From Buxus sempervirens (Eukaryota > Streptophyta > Magnoliopsida > Buxales > Buxaceae), in contig OX387193.1 of NCBI GenBank assembly GCA_947561395.2, forward strand, positions 17,306,534 through 17,370,533: DNA of 64,000 nt, given 5' to 3'. Position 1 is the first letter of the stretch, and each line of letters opens with the position of its first letter. The notes under the pieces were generated by a model. The model had not been told where the DNA came from and did no database searches. It saw only the letters and a program-made list of their open reading frames with translations. Position numbers and translations under genes: made by a program. Positions 1 to 10,411 of this stretch are shown here, one piece after another.

Positions 1-2121
1 AGGTGCCGCTCTTCCTCCTCAGAAAGCATCATGCATGTCTGGATTGAAACTAACAAGAATAAAATGATGAAGCTTCAGTCACCTAATTCAAATATTCACT
101 ATGATCACCAGTGCTTAATTGTTTGTTATGGGTGAATCAGGTTAAGTGCACAATACCAAACTTGTGCACCAACGACGGCGTCGAGATCGTAGTGACTGAC
201 CATGGAGAAGGACACCATACTGACTTCATCCTCAGTCCCGGGGGATTCGAAACATTGGCGCTGCCTAACAAGGCCTCGGAATTGATGGCTGAAGGTGTAA
301 TTGACATTGAATATAGGAGGTAATCTGTGAGAGTGAGACTTAATTCTTTTGCATATTTGTGTTTCACTGCTTGCTGCTACCTACTGGCTTAGCCATGGAA
401 ATAATGGTGTGCAGGATCCCATGCAAATATCCTGGTAAGAACGTTGAACTTAAGATTCACGAACACAGCAACTTTCCAGGGTACTTGGCCATGGTTATAT
501 TGTTCCAAGGTGGTCAAAAGGACATCCTAGCCTTCGAAATTTGTCAGGTATAGGCTCATATTAATTACTCGTGGAGTTTTATATATATATTTAGAATCGA
601 TTTCCTCTCAGTCCACATTCCCTTTAGACATGGGTTGATTTTGCGGCAAGCGTCCCACTCTAGCTTTCAAAGTGAACAGCGTTAAGGCTGAAACGGTTCC
701 TTCTTCTCTCATTAAAAAAATCAATTATTTTCAAAGTCTTCCCGAGTGTTTATTTTGTTCACATGAACTCCCCTCCATTTCTCCTGCAAATCAAACAAGT
801 CCAAGGCCATTGGAGCTTTAATGAAGAACCTCAACTCTCTCTCCCCCTAATTTCCTTCGTTCGGTTCTATTGTCTCTATCCTGGTCAGAAATGGCGTGTG
901 ATTCCTCTAAATACTTCCAAACCATGATGGGATTGTCACTGCTCGGAATTCCGGTGGAAATGGCGCTTGAATTCGGACGAGGGAAAGAGATAGGACGCAA
1001 ATGGCGCTTGAATTAGCAACTGAACCCTTCACATCTCTTCGCTAACACACTGCATCTTGGCATCGATTTCGTGTTGCTAACACTCTCTCTCTCCTGAAAA
1101 ACAAAGAAGTTCAGGGCTACTGGAGCTCTAAGGAAGGACCTTAACTCTCTCTCTCTCCATATTCCTCTGTTCCCTATTTTGATCAGAAATGGCATAATTT
1201 AGCAGCAATTAGACGTGACAAAAATCTCACTTCAAAATCTTAACCTGACGCACTCTCCCTCTTCCTCTCCACTGTCCCATAAAACTGAAATTCCTCTAAA
1301 CACTTCCAAAACAAACAACAACGGTGAGATTGTCACTGCTCCGGATTTAGGTGGGGATGGATTTATCCGGATTCAGGTGTGTAGTTCCGGCCAGAGCTCC
1401 TATGTGTGTCGACCGGTGACAAGCTAACGGAGAATTTGAGAGGAATTAATATTAACTAATATCGAATTGGAGTTTGTTCAGATTTGCGATGAAGGGTGCT
1501 TGAATTCTAACGAGGGATTAGAGTTCGAAAAAACACTAGATGAGTCCAGAGTCGTTATGGTTGTGAGAAACATTGTTTTTCTGCGGCCAGGCTAGTATTC
1601 TTCCTCTGTCAAACTCATTTTCCACCCCATTCCCAGACAAATCAGGTTTGCATTCCGTTCAACAGCCTCTGCCGAACTTAGTTTCTGATATTGCCGTAGA
1701 CATGTTATGAACGAAGAGGAAAGGAAGGAAACCTTAAATATTTTTTTATTCACTTGTTGTCAGCGTTATATTATTATTTTGAGTGGAGAAAACGAAATCA
1801 TTCAACGAAACAAGGGTTAGTAACGTGAAACTTAACGGACAAAGAGATAGGACACGTGTTCCAAGATGAGCCTAGATCTGGAAGATAGTCTTAGGAAATT
1901 GGGGAAATTGATTGATATATTTATGTGTGTGTGTGCACGTGTGCGTGTGTGTGTGTGCGCATGCGTGTGTGTGTGCGTGCATATGTACTTGTGTGTGCAT
2001 AGGGGAATGAAATCGTCAGCTGGGAGATAGTCTTAAGAAATTGGCCTGAGAGGAAATTGAATGATATATTTATGTATGTGTCTGTGTGCACGTGTGCGTG
2101 TGTGTATGTATGTGTGCATGC

Positions 2122-2152
<31 letters not shown>

Positions 2153-2873
2153 CATATGTACTTGATTGCTCCCTGATGTGGTCATGAGATGCTGCCATGT
2201 GGAGTATCTCACGGTCAGGGTTTTTTGATTGATATAAATGTATCAAATGGGTCCCACTTGAAAAAATAGTGGCTGTGAGATGCTCCACATGGCAGCATCT
2301 CACAGCCACATCAAGGAGCAATTCAGGGAAACATGGCATACGATTCAACTTGTGCATAGGTGCATGTTTGTTATACCCTTTGATGCTTTTGCGGTCTCAG
2401 TGTTATGACTCTGTATGTAGCGGGCATGCCAATACTTTTACGAGTGCAATGAGTCAGAAAGGTTCGACCCCAGGCACTCGACTCTAATTACGTACCCCAC
2501 TACCCTTCGTGGTAGTTTGTGATTTATTTGAAAATTTTCCCGCTTACTGCCTTCCTCACGTGCCTCTTAGTGTACGCTCTTTTATTGTTATAGTGTGTAT
2601 GTATCAATGGTTGGGTTAAACAATGAAAATGAAAATTTTGAGGTTGTTTTCTTGTATAATTTTGAGTACATGTAGGTAAATTCTAAGCAATGGATGAGAA
2701 TGCGCAAATCCTACGGTGCAGTTTGGGACATGGAGAATCCGCCAAAGGGAGATCTTAGGGTGAGGCTCGTAGTGGCCGGCAATGGCAAAGTAGAATTGGT
2801 AGAGTTGATGAAGGTGTTACCTGGTGAATGGAAGGTTGGGGAGGCTTATAATTTCGACTTTCAGTTTGATTGA
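1..2873 (+). CDS. EXLB1: Expansin-like B protein, 3' part of gene (5' end outside window)
   Basis: Three exons can be read: 141-319, 415-547 and 2676-2873 (TGA at 2871-2873). All introns are GT-AG and the phases agree. Bases 1-2 (AG) followed by GTGCCG are probably the end of the preceding exon, since a CAG glutamine codon would fit before V-K-C. About 169 residues are present, against roughly 250 in the family. The first exon carries the end of the double-psi barrel (C-T-I-P, GEGHHTDFILSP). The second and third carry the C-terminal cellulose-binding-like domain (RIPCKYPG, EHSNFPGYLA, then MRMRKSYGAVWD and LPGEWKVGEAYNF). The family is secreted and acts at the plant cell wall; EXLB members lack the HFD motif of alpha-expansins and their wall-loosening activity is unproven. 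The last intron (548-2675) is unusually long and holds repeats. The reading frame is open, so the gene looks functional. EXLB rather than EXLA is my best reading. Confidence 0.88.
783..1357. repeat. Imperfect direct duplication in the expansin last intron
   Basis: Two related blocks of about 110-170 bases occur here. 783-960 contains GGAGCTTTAATGAAG, AACCTCAACTCTCTCTC, GTCAGAAATGGC and TCTAAATACTTCCAAA. 1080-1357 repeats these with changes (GGAGCTCTAAGGAAG, ACCTTAACTCTCTCTC, ATCAGAAATGGC, TCTAAACACTTCCAAA, GAGATTGTCACTGCTC). No coding function is seen. It is probably an old local duplication or a fragment of an unrecognised repeat. Confidence 0.6.
1885..2164. repeat. Duplicated TG-rich microsatellite block
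   Basis: Two adjacent copies of a unit of about 140 bases each read: TCTTA(A/G)GAAATTGG, then GATATATTTATGT, a (TG)n/(CG)n tract and GTGCATATGTACTTG. The first copy is about 1888-1995, the second about 2028-2164. The TG runs give spurious His/Thr-rich open frames on the other strand. It lies inside the last expansin intron. Confidence 0.7.
2165..2322. mobile_element. Foldback MITE, 158 bp
   Basis: The two ends are near-perfect inverted repeats of about 52 bases: ATTGCTCCCTGATGTGG at the left and the complement of CCACATCAAGGAGCAAT at the right, both continuing through GAGATGCTGCCATGTGGAG. About 50 bases of spacer lie between (2217-2269). This is the structure of a hairpin miniature transposon. 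No convincing target duplication was found, so the superfamily is open. It sits in the last intron of the expansin gene next to the TG-rich block. Confidence 0.75.
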
Positions 2874-3220
2874 GCTCTCAATGGTTTCAAGCTTTTGATA
2901 AGATCAGGACTTGGCTGCTTGTTATATATACTTTTATTGGCTAATTAGTTATATGCTTGTACCAAGTTAGAGCAAATGCATGCTCTCTAAGCTTTGCTCA
3001 ATAAGTATTCGAATAATGTGCTTTCCATATCCAGAGACTGTGTATAAAGCGTCTACTGATGTTAAATAAGAATAATTATAATATTTAAAAAGATACAGTC
3101 TTTTTCTCCATTCACTGTGGCCGGGAAAAAAAATGATAATAGCAACTGCAATGGCAAGTGCTGATGAATGGACGAACATCATTTTGACGACTGTCATTGA
3201 TGAATTGTGTGAAAACACGT
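2874..3220. other. Expansin 3' flank, no gene seen
   Basis: This is AT-rich sequence after the expansin stop codon, presumably holding the 3' untranslated region and polyadenylation signals. I see no second gene. It ends at CACGT (3216-3220), which may be the left target duplication of the LTR-type block that follows. Confidence 0.5.
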
Positions 3221-3872
3221 TGTAAGCACCTCGTTTTTGCGCTCCCAAAAGAGCCGGAAATGCAAACCCTAAATAGAAAGTCAAACCCTAAGGGGTCGAA
3301 ATTTGACTTTTTGATCCAGTGATAATTGGCCGCCTTGCTTTATCTCAATGGATAGAGAATCCCGACACGAGTCCAACGCAACTAAGTTTGCTGGAATCAG
3401 AGTCCGGATGAAGGTTCGGTGGGCCGGTCAAACTTGAGGGAGAGCTGAAAGTTGACTTTTCCTCGAACCCTGTTGTAAGCACCTCATTTTTGCGCCCCCG
3501 AAAGGGCCGGAAATGCAAACCCTGGTCGAAAAGTCAAAACCTGATGGGTCAAAATTTGACCTTTTGATCAAGTAATAATCTACCACCTTGCTTCATCTCA
3601 ATGGATAGAGAATCTCGACACGGTTCCAACGCAACTGAGTTTGCAAGAATCGAAGTCCGGATGAGGGTTCTGCGAGCGGTCAAACTTGAGGATGAGCCGA
3701 GAGTTGACTTTTCCTCGAATTCCGTGCCAAGTACCTTGCTCTATACCATTGGATAAATAATCTCGACACGGTTCCAATGCAACTGAATTTGCTGGAATCG
3801 GAGTCCGGATGAGGGTTCTGCGGGCGGTCAAACTTAAGGGAAGGCCAAATGTTGACTTTTCCTCGAACCCCG
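3221..3872 (+). repeat. 253-bp tandem repeat at the start of the LTR-type block
   Basis: Copy 1 starts at 3221 and copy 2 at 3474, both with TGTAAGCACCTC. Each contains GGAAATGCAAACCCT, a TTTGAC(T/C)TTTTGATC box, CAATGGATAGAGAATC, CCAACGCAACT(A/G)AGTTTGC and AGTCCGGATGA, and ends in GTTGACTTTTCCTCGAA. Copy 3 (about 3725-3872) lacks the first 100 bases. A fourth, more diverged start follows at 3873 and leads into the large unit. Because copy 2 also starts TGTAAGCACC, the original 5' end of the element could be 3221 or 3474. Confidence 0.75.
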
Positions 3873-4195
3873 TGCCAAAGGCTTAGCCCTATGTCATTAA
3901 ATAGAGGGCTCCGATACGAGTTCAACGCAATTGAGTTTGCTTAAATCGGAATTCAGATGAATAAGATATGAGTTGTCGAAGTTTCCGGGCAGCAAAAGCC
4001 GGAAACTGCACACGTGGCACAGGAACTGCACACGTGGAAGCCAACGCAGCAAAATATCTCGGGGACTAAATCTTAAATATCCAAAAATCTCAAGGACTAA
4101 ACAAAAATTCGTGCGGGGCAATCCGTAGATATCCAGAAGTGTCAAATCGGTCGAATCGGTCAAGTCGAAGGGCAAATCCGTAATTTGTTGATTTT

Positions 4196-4439
4196 TATCC
4201 GGTCAAATATACCGGATACACATACCCTTATGTATATCCGGACCCCAAGGCCGGATACGAAGATTTGCTCGGCGAGATTCGCGTCGATTCTCCGACAAAT
4301 TCGCGGCGGAATTAAATTTTGGCAATTATTATGTTTTGTATCCGGCCTTCAAGACCGGATACACATGAGGCTTAGTGTATCCAGCCTTGGAGGCCGGATA
4401 CACATGGTATATAGTGTATCCGGACTCTAAGTCCGGATA
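4196..4439. promoter_or_regulatory. Phased palindrome array upstream of the TATA box (copy A)
   Basis: Five 23-bp elements of the form TATCCGG-N9-CCGGATA start at 4196, 4235, 4339, 4378 and 4417. Within the 2+3 groups the spacing is exactly 39 bp (23-bp palindrome plus 16-bp spacer). The inner N9 differs between copies but largely keeps dyad symmetry (GGACT/AGTCC at 4417, GGCCTT/AAGACC at 4339). The last one ends 13 bases before TATAAAAG. Position and symmetry suggest binding sites for a dimeric regulator, or cruciform-forming promoter elements. Confidence 0.7.
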
Positions 4440-4451
4440 CATTAAAATTGT

Positions 4452-4459
4452 TATAAAAG
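4452..4459 (+). promoter_or_regulatory. TATA box of LTR-type copy A
   Basis: TATAAAAG follows the last palindrome by 13 bases and precedes a CT-rich transcribed-like leader. The same arrangement is conserved in copy B, which supports a real core promoter of the repeat. Confidence 0.6.
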
Positions 4460-5356
4460 GGGGCAGCATCCCCCTTTCCAATGGTTGGCTCATTCCATTG
4501 TTCTTAGACCTCCTTGCCCGACTTCTGCTCATCTGAACCTTCCCTCTCCAACACCCATTGGCCTCCACCACCTTCCTACCACCATCCCAAGGCACCTCCA
4601 CCCCTTCTCCTCCTTCTTCCTCTTCAAGGTCACCCCAAGAAAAGGAGGCCTTTTGCTGTAGTTGCTGGAGAGGAAGTCTCCAGCCCTTGCTCCACCTCCA
4701 AGAGGTGCTTCCAGCTTGCTCAAGGATTGAAGAGCCACCAGCTCCTCTTACCTCCATCCAACCCCACCCCACCTCAAGAGCATAAAAAACCTCTTGCATT
4801 CTCCTTCTTCTCCATCTTTCCACCAAAGGCCAAGGTGACCAAGTGCTGTTGGTGCTGCAAAAGGAGTGTTCCAGCTCCATCCCAGCCCAAGGGAGGCTAA
4901 ACACATCCCCAAAAATCACTTGTAAGCACAAGGTGAGTTTCCTAATGGTATCATCTTTAATATATGTAAATATTAGTTTGATTGAAGCATGCAAGTTTGG
5001 CTACTGCTATGGTGTTATACTTTGCACAAAGCATGTTTTTCTTCTCTTGTTCCTTGTCTCTCCATGCATTCTATGGGTGGTGGTCTTCCCAAAGCATTGA
5101 CGGTAATCTCCAAGTGTGGTTTTGGGGTGAGGAAGAGATGGTTTCTAGTGAATAAAAATGGGTCAAAACCCCATGGTAAGGTGCTGCCTTCCCTGGGTCT
5201 CCAGCAGTATTTTTGCCCACTAAAAGGAAGCTTGTTTCCTCTTTTGGCTCTTCTAATGTACCCCTATGATAAGCCCCCATTTCCCTTCTCCCCTCTCCTT
5301 TTGTTTTCTCACTGTTTTAAGGCTTCTTGGGTGTTTTACTGCTGATCATGCACCCC

Positions 5357-5358
<2 letters not shown>

Positions 5359-5388
<30 letters not shown>
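5359..5388. repeat. Poly-C tract (30 C)
   Basis: An uninterrupted run of C inside LTR-type copy A. One of four long C runs in this window. Confidence 0.95.
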
Positions 5389-5777
5389 ACCTTTACCTCT
5401 TGCTGTATTTTCTTTGTTTGTAATGGCATATGGTGACATGCATGCATGAAGTTTGCTTATTTTTTTTTAGAAAGCATGATAGGGTCTCATGAGCACCCTC
5501 TCTTTCTTTTCTTCCCGCTGTAACCACATACATGGTCGAATAGGAACACATGTGAGCTACTGTTTTTTTTTATATGAGGAAATCAGTTCCTAGGGACCAT
5601 GTCTATTTGCTTGCATATTGTTGTTAGGAATGGATGTATGCTTCTTTTCCACTAAAGCTTGCTGTTTTTTTTACGTACCAAAGCATGCTTTCCATGCCAC
5701 AAGGTCACCATGCTGCTGCCTTAGCATGTAAGCATGTTTCCTTCACCCCCCAACCCCCTTGGCAGTGGTGCATACAG

Positions 5778-6029
5778 GTTGCTGTTGGGGACAGCAGTAA
5801 GCCCTTGGGCCACTGCTGTTCCCAGCAGGCTTGTGCTAGCTATGCATGATTCCTTCCCCCCGTAACCTGCTGTGTTGAGCATATGAGCATGATCCCTCAC
5901 CCCACTTACTTGCTGCCATGGTCCATGCAAGCATGCTCCCACCACCTCCTATAACTTCTTTGCAATGATGTATATAGGCTGCTGTTGGGAACAGCAGTAA
6001 GCCCTTGTGTTACTGCTGTTCCCAGCAGG
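5778..6029. repeat. Two strong CTGCTG/CAGCAG hairpins in copy A
   Basis: At 5778-5829 and 5979-6029 a segment reads GCTGTTGGGRACAGCAGTAA, then a loop of about 9-10 bases, then ACTGCTGTTCCCAGCAG. The two sides pair over about 20 bases. Copy B has the same hairpin at 9511-9561. If transcribed, it would form a stable RNA stem; a role is unknown. Confidence 0.65.
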
Positions 6030-6841
6030 TTTGCCAACTCATCTGCACCCCCGGGGCAGCCTCATTCCCAAGGCCATATGAGAATGCAGCCCCCCTCCTT
6101 CCCTTGCTAAAAAGTGTCATCTGGTTTGGGTTAAATGTACGCTCAGGTTCAGGTTTGTTTTTATGCATATAATCATTGTTTTGGTGTAAGCTTGACTACC
6201 GGTGTGTAGATATTGTTTGGGTATAAATCTAGTTTGTTTTTTATGCATGCATTCTCCTTCTTTTAGTGCCTTTCCTTGCTTATTTCGTTGCTAGAAGTGT
6301 CAAGCATGACTTGTCCCTTTAGTTTGCTATTTCAAAGCATAAACACATGTTCCTTTTACCCTTACTTGCTTGTTGTTTTGGGGTTAATAGGCATGATCTC
6401 CTCCCTTAGTAGTCCACCAATATGGCTCACATGAGCTGCTGCTAGAGGCAGCAGCAGCACCCCTAGCCTGTAGTAGCATGATAAGCATCTTTAAAACTCA
6501 GTCCAATGGTTGCTGTCCCCGTACCTACAGCATGCCCTTTTCAATCTCTTGGTGGCACATGAATGAGGTCCCTTTTATTTTGTGGGATTATTTAGGGCAT
6601 GTGCCACCCATATTGACGCTGCTGGAATTATTGAAAAGAGCAAGGAGGGGCAGCAACCTCATGCCCTCCTTCTTACACCATTGCCTTTGCTAGAAAACCC
6701 CAAAGGAAGCCAAAGAGGGTGCACAATCAAATCTGAACCAATGTGGGCCCTCCCTAGGGCCCACATGACTAGTAGAAAGCCCTAGGAAGCCCCTGGAAAC
6801 CATCCCAGTGGCCAAAGCCCGGAAAAGGCCATTTTTGGGGT

Positions 6842-6903
6842 GATCCAGCAACTCAGGCCGGATCACCTATGGCCTATGTGTATCCGGCAACTAAGGCCGG
6901 ATA
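6842..6903. promoter_or_regulatory. Second palindrome pair, copy A
   Basis: GATCCAG-N9-CCGGATC at 6842 and TATCCGG-N9-CCGGATA at 6881 are again exactly 39 bp apart, about 2.4 kb downstream of the main array. Copy B keeps the pair (10350 and 10389). Confidence 0.6.
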
Positions 6904-8309
6904 CACACAGAAATGCAATTTTCATGTTTTCTTTCACCCTTGTTGAATTTTTGTGATAATCTTAACCAAACCAAGTGAACCAACAGGGTTTCCGGGTGTT
7001 GGTTCCCGGGTCACCCGGAAACCCAACTTGGGGCTTGGACCGCCGGTCCAATTCGGATGCATAGTGGGCCTTCCAACAGGGCCCACCAAGCCCAATAAAC
7101 TTCTTATGCATGCAACTAAGCAACTTAGAGTAATTAATTGAACCAAGTGGGCCAAGCTTAATGTGGCCCACCCCGAACCCATTTTGTGCAGCAATGATAC
7201 GTTCGAATTTGCATGGTTTAGCCGAGACCTAGGGCTAGGGCCTATCGGGCCCGCCAAAGTCCATTAACCTAACCAAGGAAGGGTGCAAACCCTAAGCCTC
7301 AAGGAACTGGGCTTTTTAAGCCCAAATTTGGACTACGGGCCCCAAGCCCAACATCCAACCCACCTGGGTGAATTTAAATAAGATAAATTAAAGACATTTT
7401 GGCAACCAACATGAGGACCCACCCAGGGGCCCGCAAATCAATGCCGGCCCGCTTCTTGCATGGAAATCACTTAAGTATCCAACTTGAACAAACTAAATAA
7501 AACCAACACACTTAACCAAAGCCCACAGGGCCTCCTAGGCTTAGACAGAGGCCCACATGGGCACATGGGCTTACCCAAGCCCGCCAAGGACACCGTGAGC
7601 CTTCCAACGGGGCCCACCCAATCAGACGCAAACAATTTAAGTTAAAAGCAAAGATAAAATCAACTAAAGGGACCCACACCACTCAGGTGGTCCCGCCAAG
7701 ACCTAACTTAAATACCTGCTGGATTAGGAATCGGGTGAGAACCAAGCAAGAGAGCTGACTCAAACCAGGGAACCCACGGGACCCGTCATCCGACGGGGTG
7801 GTCTAGGGTGTCTACGGACTTCCCCAGACCGCAACCGAGAACCAAACTTAGAATCTCAAGCCGCAGACCAAAAGCCCTAAATAGACAAGATTAGGCACCC
7901 AGGTGTCCGCCTGCATCCCATCAGGCGGTGGCAACTCCGAATTACCCCGTGCCGCGTTTCCCACGCGCGCGCACCCGTGCCAAGTGCTTAGCCCTATGTC
8001 ATTGAATAGAGGGCTCCGATACGAGTTTAACGCAATTAAGTTTGCTCAAATCGGAGTTCGGATGAAGGAGATATGAGCTGTCGAAGTTTCCACGCAGCAA
8101 AACCGGAAACTGCACACGTGGCGCAGGAACTGCACACGTGGCAGCCAACGCAGCAAAATATCTCAGGGAATAAATCTTAAATATCCAAAAGTCACTAAAA
8201 ATCTAAGGGACTAAACCAAAATTCGCAAGGACCAATCCGTAATTGCTCAAAAGTGTCAAATCGGTCAAATCGGTCAAATTGAGGGGCAAATCCATAATTT
8301 TTCGATTTA

Positions 8310-8552
8310 TATCCGACCAAATATGCCGGATACACTTGCCCCTCTTCATATCCAGACTCAAATGTCGGATACAAATATTTGCTCGGCGAGATTTGCGCCG
8401 ATTCCCCGACAAATTCGCGGCTGCATTAAATTTTTGAAATAATTTTGTTTGTGTCCGATATCTTATGCCGGATACAAAAGAGGCTCAGTGTATCCGGCAT
8501 TTAATGCCAGATACAAAGGACATGTAGTGTATCCGGCATTAAATGCCGGATA
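8310..8552. promoter_or_regulatory. Phased palindrome array upstream of the TATA box (copy B)
   Basis: Five 23-bp elements start at 8310, 8349, 8452, 8491 and 8530, the same 2+3 layout and 39-bp spacing as copy A. The last is perfectly symmetric (TATCCGGCATT, A, AATGCCGGATA). Others are slightly decayed. The array ends 13 bases before TATAAAAG. Confidence 0.7.
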
Positions 8553-8565
8553 CATTAAGTTTTTC

Positions 8566-8573
8566 TATAAAAG
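8566..8573 (+). promoter_or_regulatory. TATA box of LTR-type copy B
   Basis: TATAAAAG lies 13 bases after the last palindrome, as in copy A. Confidence 0.6.
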
Positions 8574-9510
8574 CACAGCAGCCACCTTTGGCCGGGGGTT
8601 GGCTTCTCTTGCTGGTTTTCAACCTTCTTCCCCCACTTTTTCCCACCTGAATCCCTTCTTCTTCACCCCCCTTTGCCCTCCATAACCCCCCACACCATTA
8701 CAAGGCCACTCCACCCCTTGCATCCTTCTCCTTCCCCACCTCTCTACTAACACCAAGAGTGAACAAGTGCTGTTGGAGCAAGGTGTGAACCTCCCAGGAG
8801 TCCCCAGCTGCTATCCAGCCCCAAAGAGGTATCTTCACATTGCCTAGAAGTTCAAGAACCCTCAGGTGAGGTTCCTCTTCTCATTGTATTCCACATATAT
8901 TAAAGTTAGAATTTTCTACAGCCCTTCCCATGCTTGTCTTCTTCTTGTGCATGAGCCCACTTTCATGATGTTGTAAGCATGTATTTGTTCTCTTCTCACC
9001 ACATGAAGCCCTTCAAGTAAGGGAGAGGTACGTAGATGGCTTTAAAAAGGGAGAAGGTGAGGTCTTTTTTAGGCATTTTTGGCCACCACAGCTACTGTTT
9101 CGGGTTTGGTTGGATTATTTCGAGAGGAGGCATGTCTCCTCATACTTGGTCATCCCTTGCATCCCCATATAAGCCCTCCTCCTCTTCCTTTCCTTCTAAA
9201 TTTTCGTGAGTTTAAGCATGCGTCTTGGGTTCAGGTCTTGATAGGATTACGGGTTACACATGCTAGTTAGAGTTCCACTTGAGATCTTCTTGCATGTACA
9301 CAAGTTTCTATTCCTATTTCTGAATGCATGCTTTGGTGTTCTTTTTTTCTTCTAATCCCAGGAGACCTAAACCTGCTTGCTCAACCCCTATGTACATGCT
9401 TTTCTTTTCTTTGTGTTGGTATATGCTCCCCTAACCCCTATTCCCCTTGCTGTCCCTATGTTTGTATATTTAAACATGCCCCCACAACCCCCTTTATGCA
9501 AGTCCATGTG

Positions 9511-9561
9511 AGCTGCTGCTGGGAACAGCAGCAAGCTCTTATGCTACTGCTGTTCCCAGCA
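9511..9561. repeat. CTGCTG/CAGCAG hairpin in copy B
   Basis: AGCTGCTGCTGGGAACAGCA pairs with TGCTGTTCCCAGCA across a short loop. It is the counterpart of the hairpins in copy A. Confidence 0.6.
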
Positions 9562-9886
9562 AGTTTGCTAACCCCATGCACCCCCCATGAGTATGATTCG
9601 TAGCCCCCTTATATTTTGTTTTACTTACCAAGCCTAGCCCATTAATCCATAGCCATGTTTTCTCCATCCACTTATGCTAATTTTCTGATTTCAGATATGA
9701 GAGCATGCTTTCTTTTTTCTTTTCACATGACTTGCTGTATTGAGCATGAGAGTTTGATCCCTTTACCTCCTCTATGCTTGCTGATTTTGTGTGCCTAAAG
9801 CCCCTGGAACAGCTGCTGTTCCTAGCGGGGTTACCCACCTGTCTAAGCCCCTAAAACCCACCCATCAGAGCCTTGCATGAAGGCAG

Positions 9887-9904
9887 CCCCCCCCCCCCCC
9901 CCCC
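9887..9904. repeat. Poly-C tract (18 C)
   Basis: C run inside LTR-type copy B. It is not at the same relative place as the 30-C run in copy A. Confidence 0.9.
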
Positions 9905-10349
9905 TCGCGCAAACCCCATGCGTCCCTCACTCACCTAGCAATTGCCTAGCCCTCCCCTATTAGCTGCTGTTTTTTTTATCTTTATTTTTGCTGTTCCATG
10001 GTCCTGTATTTTGGTGCTGGTGTTATGTCATTGAATTACAGGATGCCTAGTTGCTGGGATTTGGTATGTCGTTGGACGGGTGAGGTGAAAGCACTCAGGT
10101 GGGGGTGCCAAGATACCCACCTTGCTACTGTAGTTGTTGGGAAGGAAGGAGGGGAGCAACATGCCCCATGCACCCATGGCTAGCCCCTTGCCTTAGCCAA
10201 GAAGCCCCAAAGAGAAGCCAAATAAGGCTCCTCCCCAAATCCGAACCAATGTGGGCCTGCCCAAGGGCCCACATGACTAGTAGAAGGCCCTAGGAAGCCC
10301 CTGGAAACCACCCCAATGACCAAAGCCCGAAAAAGGCCACTTTTGGGGT

Positions 10350-10411
10350 GATCCGGCAACTCAGGCCGGATCACCTATGGCCTACGTGTATCCGGCAACT
10401 AAGGCCAGATA
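10350..10411. promoter_or_regulatory. Second palindrome pair, copy B
   Basis: GATCCGG-N9-CCGGATC at 10350 and TATCCGG-N9-CCAGATA at 10389, 39 bp apart, match the pair in copy A. Confidence 0.6.

Larger units (their letters stand above)
3873..7974 (+). repeat. Large direct copy A of the LTR-type unit
   Basis: It starts GCCAAAGGCTTAGCCCTATG and ends near GCGTTTCCCACGCGCGCGC. The order of landmarks is: CACACGTGG repeats (4005-4035), phased palindromes (4196-4439), TATAAAAG (4452-4459), CT-rich leader (4500-4900), poly-C tract (5359-5388), CTGCTG hairpins (5778-6029), a second palindrome pair (6842-6903), a GGGCCCAC-rich segment and the GGTGTCCGCCTG end. Copy B repeats this order. It is about 600 bases longer than copy B. 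No protein of a retrotransposon is encoded. Confidence 0.75.

Noticed and set aside
2070..2357. His/Thr-rich open frame on the - strand
   Set aside because: It is a translation of the TG microsatellite and the MITE.
4196..4439. CRISPR-like appearance of regularly spaced 23-bp repeats with 16-bp spacers
   Set aside because: The host is a plant, the repeats differ in their inner part, the spacers are partly conserved, and a TATA box and LTR-type context follow. It is a palindromic promoter array.
4514..4900. Open frames with Pro/Ser-rich translation in LTR-type copy A
   Set aside because: They arise from CT-rich low-complexity sequence in several frames on both strands and are not kept in copy B.
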